64,000 nucleotides of DNA, taken from positions 558,001 to 622,000 of the forward strand of contig CAVXVO010000005.1 in the NCBI GenBank assembly GCA_963765295.1, in the 5' to 3' direction. The notes below the pieces were generated by a model. It was not told the origin of the DNA. It saw only the letters and a program-made list of their open reading frames with translations, and made no database searches. The stretch is from PALSA-612 sp963765295. Lineage in GTDB: Bacteria > Actinomycetota > Thermoleophilia > Gaiellales > Gaiellaceae. Shown one piece after another: positions 34,911-42,738 of the stretch. Numbering within the stretch: position 1 is the first letter of the stretch; each line of letters opens with the position of its first letter. A program made the translations under genes and the position numbers.

Positions 34911-35540
34911 CTAGCCGACCAGCTCGCGAAACGCCGGCTCGTTCCGAAGCGGGTCGAAGTCGCTGTCCTCCTGCGCAAGGTCACGAAGGCTCGGCTCCCG
35001 CTCGACGGCGACCCGAAGGTGAGCGACCGCGTCCTCGTTACGGCCAGACAGAGCCTCGCAGCAGGCGAGGTTGTACAGCCCGAAGGCGTACCCACTCGCC
35101 TCGAGCGTCTCGCGGCGGCCGATCACCGCGTCATAGTCGCCGGCCTCGTACGCGGGTTGGAACTCCGCCCACAACTCCCAGCCGCTGACCTCGTACGGCT
35201 GCCCGACCTTGCTGCCGATCGCGAGCACCGTCGTCCCCGCCTCCTCCGCAAAGGCGGTGCGGTTGCTCTCCGACCGCACGAACACGAGCATGCCCTGCGG
35301 CGCGTCCACGATGTCGCCGTCGATCTCGAATCGCGCGCGGCCGCGGAGGACGACGTAGAGCTCCTCGCTGCCCGCGTCTTCCTGGTGCTCGGGCATCAGC
35401 AGGTCGCCCTCGTTGGCCGCCGTCCACGCGTTCGTCCCGAACGCGGTGATGCCCAGGTCGTGGCGCACGGGCCGCAGGTGTGTGTCCTGGCGATAGGCGA
35501 CGTCCTTCAGCTCGCCGATCGTCGTGGCCCGATAGCTCAA
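34911..35540 (-). CDS. Cupin-domain protein with TPR-like C-terminus
   Basis: A 209-residue protein. A cupin barrel occupies about 40-125, with the motif pattern EELYVVLRGRARFEIDGDIV and APQGMLVFVRSESNRTAFAE; the first His/Glu metal set is incomplete (EHQEDAGSEELYVVLRG). About 130-205 form helical repeats (AYEAGDYDAVIGRRETLEAS, YGFGLYNLACCEAL-like helix, LRVAVEREPSLRDLAQ), a TPR-type tail. The combination is common in actinobacterial stand-alone cupins. Role unknown; metal-dependent catalysis is unlikely given the missing histidines. Confidence 0.8.
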   Translation of the reverse strand: MSYRATTIGELKDVAYRQDTHLRPVRHDLGITAFGTNAWTAANEGDLLMPEHQEDAGSEELYVVLRGRARFEIDGDIVDAPQGMLVFVRSESNRTAFAEEAGTTVLAIGSKVGQPYEVSGWELWAEFQPAYEAGDYDAVIGRRETLEASGYAFGLYNLACCEALSGRNEDAVAHLRVAVEREPSLRDLAQEDSDFDPLRNEPAFRELVG

Positions 35541-35778
35541 AGCAGCCCCACAGCGTTTCCGACCTTATCGAACGCCGAACGCCTCGAGTCGACGCGGTCC
35601 ATATTCAGAGAGGCGGTCGACTAAGCCGCCTCCCTGGCCGTTTTGGCTGCCCGGCGGACAGCAACGTCATCGTCGACGACGTGACCGTCGGCGGCATCCG
35701 GGTTCCCACCGACCAAGGAAGTGGTCGATTACCGAAGGCTCGACCCTGCTCCGCGTCAGCGTCAGACGCAGAGCCTTC

Positions 35779-36132
35779 TTACGGCTGGGTTCGATGCGCT
35801 GCGGCGACCCTCGGGAGAGGCGCCGTCAGCGGACGCTGCAACTCGACGGTGTTGCCATTTCGGCCCGAGTAGTCGTGCACGCTGATCTCGACGATGCCAG
35901 AGGCACAACTCGCTTCGACCTCGACCGCAATCGTGCGCGGCCCATCCGGATGCTTCAGTGCATCGATGAACGCTTGCGAGGCGGCTTCCAGGACTCCCAG
36001 AACGCCGTACTCGTCCTCCGCGTGGTTCTCCACCAACCAGAGCCTGAGCTCAGCTCTGAGGAGAGAAACCTGTGAGGCGCGCCCGGGTAGTCGGAGCCTG
36101 AGCATTGGGCCGAGGCCCTGAGGGGAGTCCAC
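35779..36132 (-). CDS. RsbW-like anti-sigma/serine kinase domain protein, C-terminally incomplete
   Basis: A 117-residue protein resembling HATPase_c_2 domains. The N-terminal strand is LRLRLPGRASQVSLLRAELR, the N-box region is LEAASQAFIDALKHPDGPR and the beta-strand is VEVEASCASGIVEISVHDYS. The expected N-box Asn is replaced (EAASQ), and the ATP-lid/G-box (GxGL) that should follow VHDYS is missing: the last 25 residues look unrelated. This could be a truncated or frame-shifted anti-sigma factor. It starts at GTG 36132 or ATG 36105. Confidence 0.6.
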   Translation of the reverse strand: MDSPQGLGPMLRLRLPGRASQVSLLRAELRLWLVENHAEDEYGVLGVLEAASQAFIDALKHPDGPRTIAVEVEASCASGIVEISVHDYSGRNGNTVELQRPLTAPLPRVAAAHRTQP

Positions 36133-36259
36133 GTCGTCGCTAACACTGGACTCCGGGCGGCCCCGTCACATCCGGACCTCCCCTGAGCGGGGTTGCGGCC
36201 TTAACCGTCCCTCGAACGAGTCATGCCGGCTCAGCGAGGGGTCGGACGAAACCAGGCGT

Positions 36260-36355
36260 ATGCTCGCATCCGTGACCGCGTGGTTGGGCTACCTGGGCGT
36301 GCTGGCTCTCGCCGGTGCCCTGGCCGCGTGGTTCTGGTTTCGCGACGACATCTAG
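36260..36355 (+). CDS. Very small single-helix membrane peptide (31 aa)
   Basis: An ATG at 36260 opens a 31-residue frame ending in TAG. It is a single hydrophobic helix (TAWLGYLGVLALAGALAAWF) with a short polar tail (WFRDDI). The ribosome-binding site is weak (GAGGGG-like upstream). Length and composition match small membrane peptides; it could also be chance. Confidence 0.4.
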   Translation: MLASVTAWLGYLGVLALAGALAAWFWFRDDI

Positions 36356-36419
36356 CCGCGCACCCGTCGCGGGTTGCTCCAGCGGCGAAGCGCCGGTCAG
36401 TTGTCCGTCGCCACGGGAG

Positions 36420-36524
36420 CTACTCCTCGTAGATCTTCTCTTCCTTTCGGTTCTTCACGAACGTGTAGATGCCGAGGACGATGACAATCACGACTGCAAC
36501 TGTTCCGATCACGAACCACCACAT
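36420..36524 (-). CDS. Very small single-helix membrane peptide (34 aa)
   Basis: On the minus strand an ATG at 36524, preceded by AAAGGGAG at good spacing, opens a 34-residue frame. It has one membrane helix (WWFVIGTVAVVIVIVLGIYT) followed by a charged tail (FVKNRKEEKIYEE). The ribosome-binding site, helix and charge pattern make it one of the better-supported tiny genes here. Function unknown. Confidence 0.6.
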   Translation of the reverse strand: MWWFVIGTVAVVIVIVLGIYTFVKNRKEEKIYEE

Positions 36525-36673
36525 GGTTGCTCCCTTTCGACGTCGCGTGACGAGACATGTTCCCGGTGGGTGGCAACGAGGTCAAGAATCGCGCCATCCG
36601 GCGTGTCTAACTTTTCTTCTGTCGGGCTGGTCTGACGTAGCAAGTGCTCCAGGGGCTGAGAGACTCGCCACGG

Positions 36674-37211
36674 ATGCAGCGGCGCGCGTTCTTCTCGGGC
36701 CTCGCGCTCCTCGTCGCCGGGATCGTCGCGTTGCTCGCGACGGTGCTTCTGCCCAGCAAGAGCCATGCGCTGGATACGCCGATCTCGAACGTGCCTGCCA
36801 CGAAGGTGCAGAACGACCCGGTCGCGCCGGTCGACCCGGCGTCCATTCGTATCGGGCGGGAATTCCTGCTCACCGCCGTCGAGCGCAAGAACCTCGACTG
36901 GGCCTATGACAACGTGCACGTCGACATGAAGGGGCCGCATGTCGCGAAGAGTCTGGGACGAGGGGAACATCCCGGTGATCCCCTACGAGGCGCAGAACGC
37001 CAGGACGACCGCCTTCATCGTTCGGTTCTCGCTGCAGAAGGAAGTCGAGTTCGAGATCGCTCTCGTCCCCAAGGCGCGCTCCGTTTACGCCGGCACGCCG
37101 CCGTTGCGGTTCTACATCGCACTCAGGCGCGAGCACGACAAGCCGCACGGCCGCTGGCTCGTCAGCTACTTCGAGCGGCACTGGCAGCCGCCGATCGAGC
37201 TCGTGCAGTAA
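36674..37211 (+). pseudogene. Small membrane-anchored/secreted hypothetical protein, one frame break
   Basis: The N-terminal part has an ATG at 36674, a hydrophobic signal-anchor (AFFSGLALLVAGIVALLATV) and an extracytoplasmic segment ending DWAYDNVHVDMKG. The second part, in another frame from about 36940, continues RRVWDEGNIPVIPYEAQNAR and ends PHGRWLVSYFERHWQPPIEL. A G-run near 36933 marks the frame change. Joined length is about 179 residues. No family recognised; the C-terminal half has a beta-rich look. Confidence 0.6.
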
Positions 37212-37226
37212 CGCTGCACTCGCGGC

Positions 37227-37325
37227 TCAGAGCCAACCTCGCCTGCGACCCTCGCGAACGAGGCGGGTCACGGCCAGTACGGCCAACCCGATCTCGAACC
37301 ACCACTTCAACCGCCTGAGGTTCAC
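37227..37325 (-). CDS. Very small membrane peptide (32 aa)
   Basis: A GTG at 37325 on the minus strand opens a 32-residue frame: NLRRLKWWFEIGLAVLAVTR followed by LVREGRRRGWL. It has a short hydrophobic centre flanked by basic residues, an amphipathic membrane-surface pattern. It converges on the preceding gene (stop at 37211). Composition is coding-like, but size limits certainty. Confidence 0.4.
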   Translation of the reverse strand: MNLRRLKWWFEIGLAVLAVTRLVREGRRRGWL

Positions 37326-37422
37326 TGCCCGCGCAGCGTACACGCCGCCGGATCGCGAGTCCTCAGCCGGTTGTGATTGTCTCTTCGGAGACGGTCTGGC
37401 AACGGCTCGAAAGGGGTTGACG

Positions 37423-38160
37423 ATGAGGCAGCGAGAGGATGAGCGGCGGAGCGCGGTCGTGTTCGGGGCGCGCAATCTCGGTCGCGCGGTAATCGAGACG
37501 CTCGTGGCGGACGGCTGGGCGGTTGCCGGGGTGGCTCGGTCCGAAGCCACACTCGACGGTGTGCGCGAAGCCGGAGCCGTAGCGCTGGAGGGAGACATCA
37601 CCGACCCGGCGAGCGTGCTCGGGTCGCTCGACAGGGTCGCGGCTCTCCATGGCGGCGTCGACCTGGCGGTGAACGCCGCCTCGCCCTATCAGGGCGACCG
37701 GAGCGGCCCGTTCGGCGGCGGCCCGATCGTCGAGGCGGATCCCGATGCCTTTGACGCGTGGGCGGCAACCCCCGCGCGCGCCGCGTTTTCGTTTCTGTCC
37801 GCGGGCGGTCGCTTCGCCCTCGCCCAGGGTCCGCCGGCGACACTGATCCAGATCACCGGAGGCTCGGCCCGTCGCGCCATGCCCGGGCGGGGCTTGTGGG
37901 CGGCAGGTTCGTTCGGAGTGAGGGCGATCACCAATGCGGCCGCACTCGAACTTCGTCCCCATGGGATCCAGGTGTCGCTCCTCATCGTCGACGCGGGCAT
38001 TCAGCCGCTCACTGGACCGCAACGGGCAGGAGCACCTCTCGAGGCACTCGCCGACCCGTATCAACTCGCCGAGGCAGTCCGCTTCCTTGCCAACCAACAG
38101 GCTCGCGCGGCGACCCACGAGCTTCAAGTCACTCCGCTCGCAGAAAGCTGGACGCCCTAG
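37423..38160 (+). CDS. SDR-family protein with altered active site
   Basis: A 245-residue Rossmann-fold protein. The nucleotide motif is VVFGARNLGRAVIETLVADG, then LEGDITDPASVLGSLDRVA and DLAVNAASPYQGDRSG. In the region where SDRs have YxxxK, it reads GRGLWAAGSFGVRAITNAAA: the Tyr is Trp and the Lys is Ser. Normal SDR chemistry is therefore unlikely, and it may be a binding or regulatory protein. The start is ATG 37423, with AAAGGGG about 6 bp upstream; a TTG 6 bp earlier lies inside the ribosome-binding-site spacing. Confidence 0.75.
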   Translation: MRQREDERRSAVVFGARNLGRAVIETLVADGWAVAGVARSEATLDGVREAGAVALEGDITDPASVLGSLDRVAALHGGVDLAVNAASPYQGDRSGPFGGGPIVEADPDAFDAWAATPARAAFSFLSAGGRFALAQGPPATLIQITGGSARRAMPGRGLWAAGSFGVRAITNAAALELRPHGIQVSLLIVDAGIQPLTGPQRAGAPLEALADPYQLAEAVRFLANQQARAATHELQVTPLAESWTP

Positions 38161-38207
38161 CTAGCCCTAGGCTGGGCGCCGACCGTCAACTTCGGAAGGG
38201 GAACCGG

Positions 38208-38573
38208 ATGGATCGCTCGAGATGGATGCTGTCGATCGTCGTGTCCTCGCTCGTCTCCATGGGTGCGGCGTACTTCGTCTTCGCACCGAGCACGCACGCC
38301 GCCCAGACCGCGCGGTACTCGTTGAAGCTCGGGGACCACGTAACGGTGCCGGCGATCGGATGGGCGTGCGATCTGACCAGGACGAAGCCCGGTCCGGCAC
38401 TCGTCTGTAGTCCCGGAACGCCCGGCACCCCCTCACAGGGGTCGCCTGCGGTCTCGGTCCAGGCGGCTCGGTTGGCGGTGGAGACGGGCACGAAGCCGTC
38501 GGCGGCGACCGTGCCGATCGGAGGAGGGAAACAGGTCCTCATCGTCACGTTCGCGGTCGGCCGCAGGAAGTAG
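38208..38573 (+). CDS. Small secreted hypothetical protein
   Basis: A 121-residue protein with a signal peptide (RWMLSIVVSSLVSMGAAYFV, then FAPSTHAAQTA). The mature part has paired cysteines (IGWACDLTRTK and LVCSPGTPG) and a proline/glycine/serine-rich middle, ending in a beta strand (QVLIVTFAVGRR). GAAGGGG precedes the ATG. It follows the SDR-like gene by 47 bp, possibly in one transcript. No family recognised. Confidence 0.7.
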   Translation: MDRSRWMLSIVVSSLVSMGAAYFVFAPSTHAAQTARYSLKLGDHVTVPAIGWACDLTRTKPGPALVCSPGTPGTPSQGSPAVSVQAARLAVETGTKPSAATVPIGGGKQVLIVTFAVGRRK

Positions 38574-38593
38574 GCCCGCGCCGGGTCGAGGGC

Positions 38594-38788
38594 CTAGGTC
38601 GTCTCGAGCTTGCGGGCGAGAGTCTCCATCAGGAAGTCGATGTGGTCCATCTCGTCCCGGCTCGGCATGGACGGGGTGTCCGTGCGAGGCTCGGGGTCGG
38701 ACTGCGCGGGCGGTCCGCTCTCGTGCGTGCGCATCCGATGGCCGAGCGTGTAGTGCGAGTCCTCCGACAGCCAGAGGTTGTAGCCCAT
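38594..38788 (-). CDS. Small soluble hypothetical protein
   Basis: A 64-residue protein starting at the ATG at 38788, chosen because an AAGGAG ribosome-binding site sits 8 bp before it; an upstream ATG at 38932 would add 48 non-conserved-looking residues and overlap the divergent SHOCT gene. The N-terminus is MGYNLWLSEDSHYTLGHRMR, the middle is polar and disordered, and the C-terminus is a helix (EMDHIDFLMETLARKLE). No function predicted. Confidence 0.6.
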   Translation of the reverse strand: MGYNLWLSEDSHYTLGHRMRTHESGPPAQSDPEPRTDTPSMPSRDEMDHIDFLMETLARKLETT

Positions 38789-38930
38789 GTCCGTACTCTC
38801 CTTGGTTCGCGGCTTTCCTCTCGTCGTAGGCTCATTTGGGTTCTCTGTCATCACCCGTTCGGGGGGATGTGAGAGGCTGCCGGCAACAATCACCATGTCG
38901 GGGTACACCATCGAGAGCAAAGGAGACACC

Positions 38931-39212
38931 ATGCCGTTTCTGGGTCGCAGAATGGCACGCGCTGCCGTCGTGGGCGGAGTCGCGTACCACGCAGGAAGCA
39001 GGCGCGCGCAGAGCCAGGCGAACGACGCCGACCAGGAGGCGCGCCTCGAGGACTTGGAGGCCCAGCAGCAGGCCCCGCAGCAGGCCGCACCGGCCGCCGC
39101 CGCGGCGCCGGACTACACCGAGGAGCTCGAGCAGATCGCCAAGCTGCACGAGCAGGGCATCCTCACCGACGACGAGTTCGCCGCGAAGAAGAAGGAGATC
39201 CTCGGCATCTGA
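38931..39212 (+). CDS. SHOCT-domain protein
   Basis: A 93-residue protein. The start is ATG 38931 with AAGGAG 5 bp upstream. The N-terminus is short and hydrophobic (FLGRRMARAAVVGGVAYHA), followed by an Ala/Gln-rich linker. The C-terminal SHOCT helix pair (LEQIAKLHEQGILTDDEFAA, then KKKEILGI) is clear and covers the last 28 residues. SHOCT modules mediate oligomerisation, often in membrane-associated small proteins. Divergent from the 64-aa gene at 38594. Confidence 0.85.
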   Translation: MPFLGRRMARAAVVGGVAYHAGSRRAQSQANDADQEARLEDLEAQQQAPQQAAPAAAAAPDYTEELEQIAKLHEQGILTDDEFAAKKKEILGI

Positions 39213-39263
39213 TCCGGGCGCCAGGGCCGGCGGCGGCAGCACCTGGGCCGCCGGCTCACAGCT

Positions 39264-40490
39264 TCAAGCGGCGAGGGGCCGCGCGTGCGCGACCAGGATC
39301 ATCGCGCGTCTCGGCGTGAGGAAATTGCTCTCCCACATGCCGACGACGGCGACGTCGGCGAAGCCGTTCACCTTCAGCGGGATGCATGCCCACGCGTTCG
39401 AGCCGTGGTTGCCGGTCGAGTAGAAGACGCGGCGGCCGTTGATCACCGCCTTCCGGTCGGCGGTGAGCCCGAACCCGTAGCCGGGATAGCCGTCCGGGTG
39501 GCATGCCGTCACGCCGCCGCTCGAGCAGTCCCGCGACGTCGACCACGACATCCGCTTCCCGCCCGGAGCTGCGAAGTTCGCCGTGAACAGGGGCCCGCAG
39601 ACGAGCGGCAGCGAGCTCGGGTGCTCGTCGAGCTTCGCCTGGCCGTCGAGGATCGTTCCCGCCGGGATCGTTCCGACGGGGAAGTAGTCGTACGGGCTCA
39701 TCACGGCATGGACGCGCTGGGCCGTCGCGGAGCCGAGCAGGGCGGCCAGCCTCGACGCCGGGTCGCGAGGGCGGCGCGGGGTCGTCCTCGGGGTGGTCCG
39801 CAGGCCGGTCGTGTGGCCCGACGATCCTCCGCCGCCGGCGATCAGCACCCCGGCGACGATTCCGAGCGTCACGAGCACGGCGACGACGGCGAGCACCAGC
39901 GCGATCCGCCCGCGGCGGCGCTTCAGCGTCCGCGGCGCCGGGAAGCGCTCCGGAAGGCCTTCGACGAGCAGCTGGTAGAGCCGGAGCGGCTGCTCGAGAT
40001 CCTTCAATCGCTGGGGCCCGAGGTCGCTCATGATGTAGCGCGGCTTCTCCCCCTCCTCGTCCATGAGCAGGTCGCGTGTCGTGTGCGAGATGAGCACCTG
40101 GCCGCCGTGCGCAGCCCCGCAGATCCGCGCTGCTCGGTGGACGGCGACGCCGACGTAGCGGCCCTCGCCGGACAGCGAGGCCTCGCCCGTGTGGATGCCC
40201 ATGCGGACCTTCGGCTCCTGGACGTCGCCCCAGTCGTGCTCCGATAGGGCGCGCTGACCGGCCGCGGCGCCGTCGATCGCCGCGCTCGCGCTCCGGAAGG
40301 CGGCAAAGACCGCGTCGCCCTCTGTGCCGAAGACCTGGCCGCCGGCCGCCGAATAGGCGTCGCGAAGGAGGCGCGTGTGCTCTTCCAGCACCTCGGCGTA
40401 GCGCTCGCGCCCGAGCGAGCGAAGCAGGGTCGTCGAGCCCTCGATATCGGAGAAGAGGAAGGTGACGACGCCGGTTGGCAGGCTCGGCAC
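39264..40490 (-). CDS. Adenylate/guanylate cyclase with membrane-spanning C-terminal extension
   Basis: A 408-residue class III nucleotide cyclase. The catalytic domain (about 5-170) begins TGVVTFLFSDIEGSTTLLRS with the first metal Asp and has FGTEGDAVFAAFRSA with the second near residue 58; VGVAVHRAARICGAAHGGQV is typical. A single transmembrane helix follows (IALVLAVVAVLVTLGIVAGV, about 196-218), then a Gly/Thr/Pro linker and an extracytoplasmic domain of about 170 residues with several cysteines (PLVCGPLF, RDCSSGG, ACHPDG, NAWACIP). The cyclase is therefore cytosolic with its sensor at the C-terminus, the reverse of the usual order. Confidence 0.88.
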   Translation of the reverse strand: MPSLPTGVVTFLFSDIEGSTTLLRSLGRERYAEVLEEHTRLLRDAYSAAGGQVFGTEGDAVFAAFRSASAAIDGAAAGQRALSEHDWGDVQEPKVRMGIHTGEASLSGEGRYVGVAVHRAARICGAAHGGQVLISHTTRDLLMDEEGEKPRYIMSDLGPQRLKDLEQPLRLYQLLVEGLPERFPAPRTLKRRRGRIALVLAVVAVLVTLGIVAGVLIAGGGGSSGHTTGLRTTPRTTPRRPRDPASRLAALLGSATAQRVHAVMSPYDYFPVGTIPAGTILDGQAKLDEHPSSLPLVCGPLFTANFAAPGGKRMSWSTSRDCSSGGVTACHPDGYPGYGFGLTADRKAVINGRRVFYSTGNHGSNAWACIPLKVNGFADVAVVGMWESNFLTPRRAMILVAHARPLAA

Positions 40491-40673
40491 GACGCGAGCG
40501 TCTTACCGCGGAGCCGCGCGCGTGTCAAGCAGGGCGGCAGGGCTCTCCGCGCCTTCCCGGGGCGAGAACGCGGGCCTCCCCCGTTCGAGGGATCTTTGCG
40601 ACCAACACGCCTGTTTGCGCTTCGGCGAGCGTCTTTTCGGGTACTGGACGCAAACGACGCACAAGGAGCCGCA

Positions 40674-40910
40674 ATGCGCCTGTCCGATATCGAGTACGTA
40701 GACGTTCCCGCCGGCCCCGTGGGGTCGCCGCTCCGCGCCACGCGCCGCTTGCTCCGCGATCTGGTCTGCGTCGGATCGATGCAAGACGAGCGGCCGTCGG
40801 CGATCGAGAGGCTCGAGGCGACGCTGGGTCGCGACCTCGCGACCGTGGTCCGCTCGTCGGTCGTCGGCCCTGACCCGGCCCACAGGCTGCGCCCGCGCCG
40901 GGCCGCCTAG
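40674..40910 (+). CDS. Small hypothetical protein
   Basis: A 78-residue protein with ATG at 40674 and ACAAGGAG upstream at good spacing. It opens MRLSDIEYVDVPAGPVGSPL and has helices LRATRRLLRDLVCVGSMQD and AIERLEATLGRDLATVVR, then an Arg-rich tail. No signal peptide. It is soluble and mostly helical, with no recognised family. Upstream at 40582-40593 lies a 12-base motif also found before the gene at 41464. Confidence 0.55.
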   Translation: MRLSDIEYVDVPAGPVGSPLRATRRLLRDLVCVGSMQDERPSAIERLEATLGRDLATVVRSSVVGPDPAHRLRPRRAA

Positions 40911-40931
40911 CCGGTTAGCGGACGGGCCTCG

Positions 40932-41231
40932 TCAGGAGGCGTCGCGGCCGGCGGCCGCATCGCCGCGACGGTCGACCTTGAGCAGGCCCCGCCGGAATGC
41001 GATCGCGACCACGTGTGTCCTCGTGCGGGCCTGCATCTTCATCCGCAACGCGTGGAGCCGGCTCCGCATGGTCTTCGGCGAGATCGACAGCTTCTCTGCC
41101 ATCTCCGCGTCGGTGAGCCCATCCGCCATGAGGTTGAGCAGCTCGAGCTCGCGCTGCGACGGCTTCGGCGGCTCGGACAGTGCTGCGACAACCTCTTCGT
41201 AGCCGTCGAGCTGCTCCTGGTCGGGCTCCAT
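40932..41231 (-). CDS. LuxR-type HTH protein
   Basis: A 99-residue protein, mostly a GerE/LuxR DNA-binding domain: PSQRELELLNLMADGLTDAE followed by MAEKLSISPKTMRSRLHALR and a helix (MKMQARTRTHVVAIAFRRGL). The start is placed at ATG 41231, giving a short N-terminal acidic region; an upstream start at 41393 would add a disordered arm. No receiver domain is attached or adjacent, so it is an orphan regulator, possibly acting on neighbouring secreted-protein genes. Confidence 0.85.
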   Translation of the reverse strand: MEPDQEQLDGYEEVVAALSEPPKPSQRELELLNLMADGLTDAEMAEKLSISPKTMRSRLHALRMKMQARTRTHVVAIAFRRGLLKVDRRGDAAAGRDAS

Positions 41232-41463
41232 GGATGGCTTATCGGCGAGCGGGGGCCGGAGCCTGAGCCCCACATCGGTCTCGACATCCGTCGTCCCCGA
41301 AAAGGGCAGTGACGAGACCGAAAATGGGCTCGTTCTGAGCGCCCTAGCGCGTTCGAGGGATTCGCCCACTCCGGACACCGATCGACTCGACACCGGCCGG
41401 AATAGCCCCTAAAGTGCTCGGGCTGTTGTCTTTCGCCCCTCTCTCGAAAGGTGTCTCACCACG

Positions 41464-42666
41464 ATGAAGCGACTGCTCATCTTCGCAGGCCTGCTCGCGA
41501 TCGTCGGCGCCGCGGCGTTCACGGGCAGCCTCCAGACAGCCCAGGGATCGACGCCCCAGATTCCGAAGAACATCGGCGGCGTGGTTCCGGTCATCGGCAA
41601 GCAGGTCGCCGGCGCCGGCATCCCGCTGACCTATCACGGCGGGCCGGTCATGACGACCAACAAGACGTACGCGATCTACTGGGTGCCGTCGGGCTACTCG
41701 ATCCCGTCGGGCTACGACACGACGATCAACCAGTACTTCACGGACGTGGCGCACGACAGCAACATGGGCACGAACGTGTACGCCGCCGCGACCCAGTACT
41801 CGGGCATCCAGTACAACTCGACGTTCAGCGGCGCGGTCACGGACACGAACGCGTTCCCGGCCAGCGGCTGCCCGCTCTACCAGGGGCTGCCCGAGTGCCT
41901 GACCGACGCGCAGCTCCAGACCGAGATCAACAACGTGATCGCGAGCCAGGGCTGGGTCAAGAACGGCACGAACATGTTCTTCATGTTCACCGCGCAGAAC
42001 GTCGGCAGCTGCTTCGACTCGAGCGGCAGCGAGTGCGCGTACACCGTCTACTGCGCCTACCACGGCACCACCAACAGCGGCGCGATCTACGCGAATCAGC
42101 CCTTCGCCGCAGTCGCGGGTTGCGACGAGGGCCAGTACCCGAACGGGAGCAACCACGCCGACGCGACGATCAACGTCACGAGCCACGAGCACAACGAGGC
42201 GATCACCGATCCGCAGCTGAACGCGTGGTACGACGCCCAGGGCAACGAGAACGGCGACAAGTGCGCCTGGACCTTCGGCGCGGTCCAGGGCCCGAACGGC
42301 GCCGAGTACAACCAGACGATCAACGGGCACCACTACTGGCTCCAGCAGGAGTGGTCGAACAACAACCCGAGCCTGACGTGCGTGCAGACCTACAGCCTCG
42401 GCGGGGGAGGCGGTGGCGGCGTTCCGAGCGTCACGTTCGTGTTCCCGACGAGCGGACGTGTAGGCACCGCGGTGACGCTCACCGGCAAGAACTTCACCGG
42501 CACGACGAGCGTGACCCTGCACGGCCACGCCGAGACGTTCACGGTCAACTCGAGCACGAAGATCACGGCCAGAGTCGTGACGGGGACTCCGCGCGGCTAC
42601 GGCAAGTGGCAGGTGACCAACTCCTCCGGGACGGGCACCAGCACGCAGCAGTTCTACGTCAACTAG
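41464..42666 (+). CDS. Secreted protein with HEHNE motif and C-terminal IPT/TIG domain
   Basis: A 400-residue extracellular protein. The signal peptide is KRLLIFAGLLAIVGAAAF, then TGSLQTAQG. The body (about 50-300) has tyrosine/asparagine-rich strands, five or more cysteines and a probable metal site in NVTSHEHNEAITDP near residue 240. A poly-Gly linker (GGGGGGGV) leads to an IPT/TIG-like beta-sandwich (PTSGRVGTAVTLTGKNFTG, about 320-400). The N-terminal region recalls EXORDIUM/phosphate-induced-type proteins; a protease-like role is possible but unproven. CGAAAGGTG before ATG serves as ribosome-binding site. Confidence 0.8.
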   Translation: MKRLLIFAGLLAIVGAAAFTGSLQTAQGSTPQIPKNIGGVVPVIGKQVAGAGIPLTYHGGPVMTTNKTYAIYWVPSGYSIPSGYDTTINQYFTDVAHDSNMGTNVYAAATQYSGIQYNSTFSGAVTDTNAFPASGCPLYQGLPECLTDAQLQTEINNVIASQGWVKNGTNMFFMFTAQNVGSCFDSSGSECAYTVYCAYHGTTNSGAIYANQPFAAVAGCDEGQYPNGSNHADATINVTSHEHNEAITDPQLNAWYDAQGNENGDKCAWTFGAVQGPNGAEYNQTINGHHYWLQQEWSNNNPSLTCVQTYSLGGGGGGGVPSVTFVFPTSGRVGTAVTLTGKNFTGTTSVTLHGHAETFTVNSSTKITARVVTGTPRGYGKWQVTNSSGTGTSTQQFYVN

Positions 42667-42677
42667 GACGTCCGCGA

Positions 42678-42702
42678 GAGGGGCGGCTCCGGCCGCTCCC
42701 TC
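42678..42702 (+). terminator. Hairpin after the secreted HEHNE protein gene
   Basis: Stem GAGGG-GCGGC paired with GCCGC-CCCTC (one T bulged), loop TCCG, 12 bp after the stop at 42666. No U-tract follows, so the terminator function is inferred from position. Confidence 0.5.
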
Positions 42703-42738
42703 TCCACCCCTCTCCGCACGACCAGTAGCGTTCACGCC

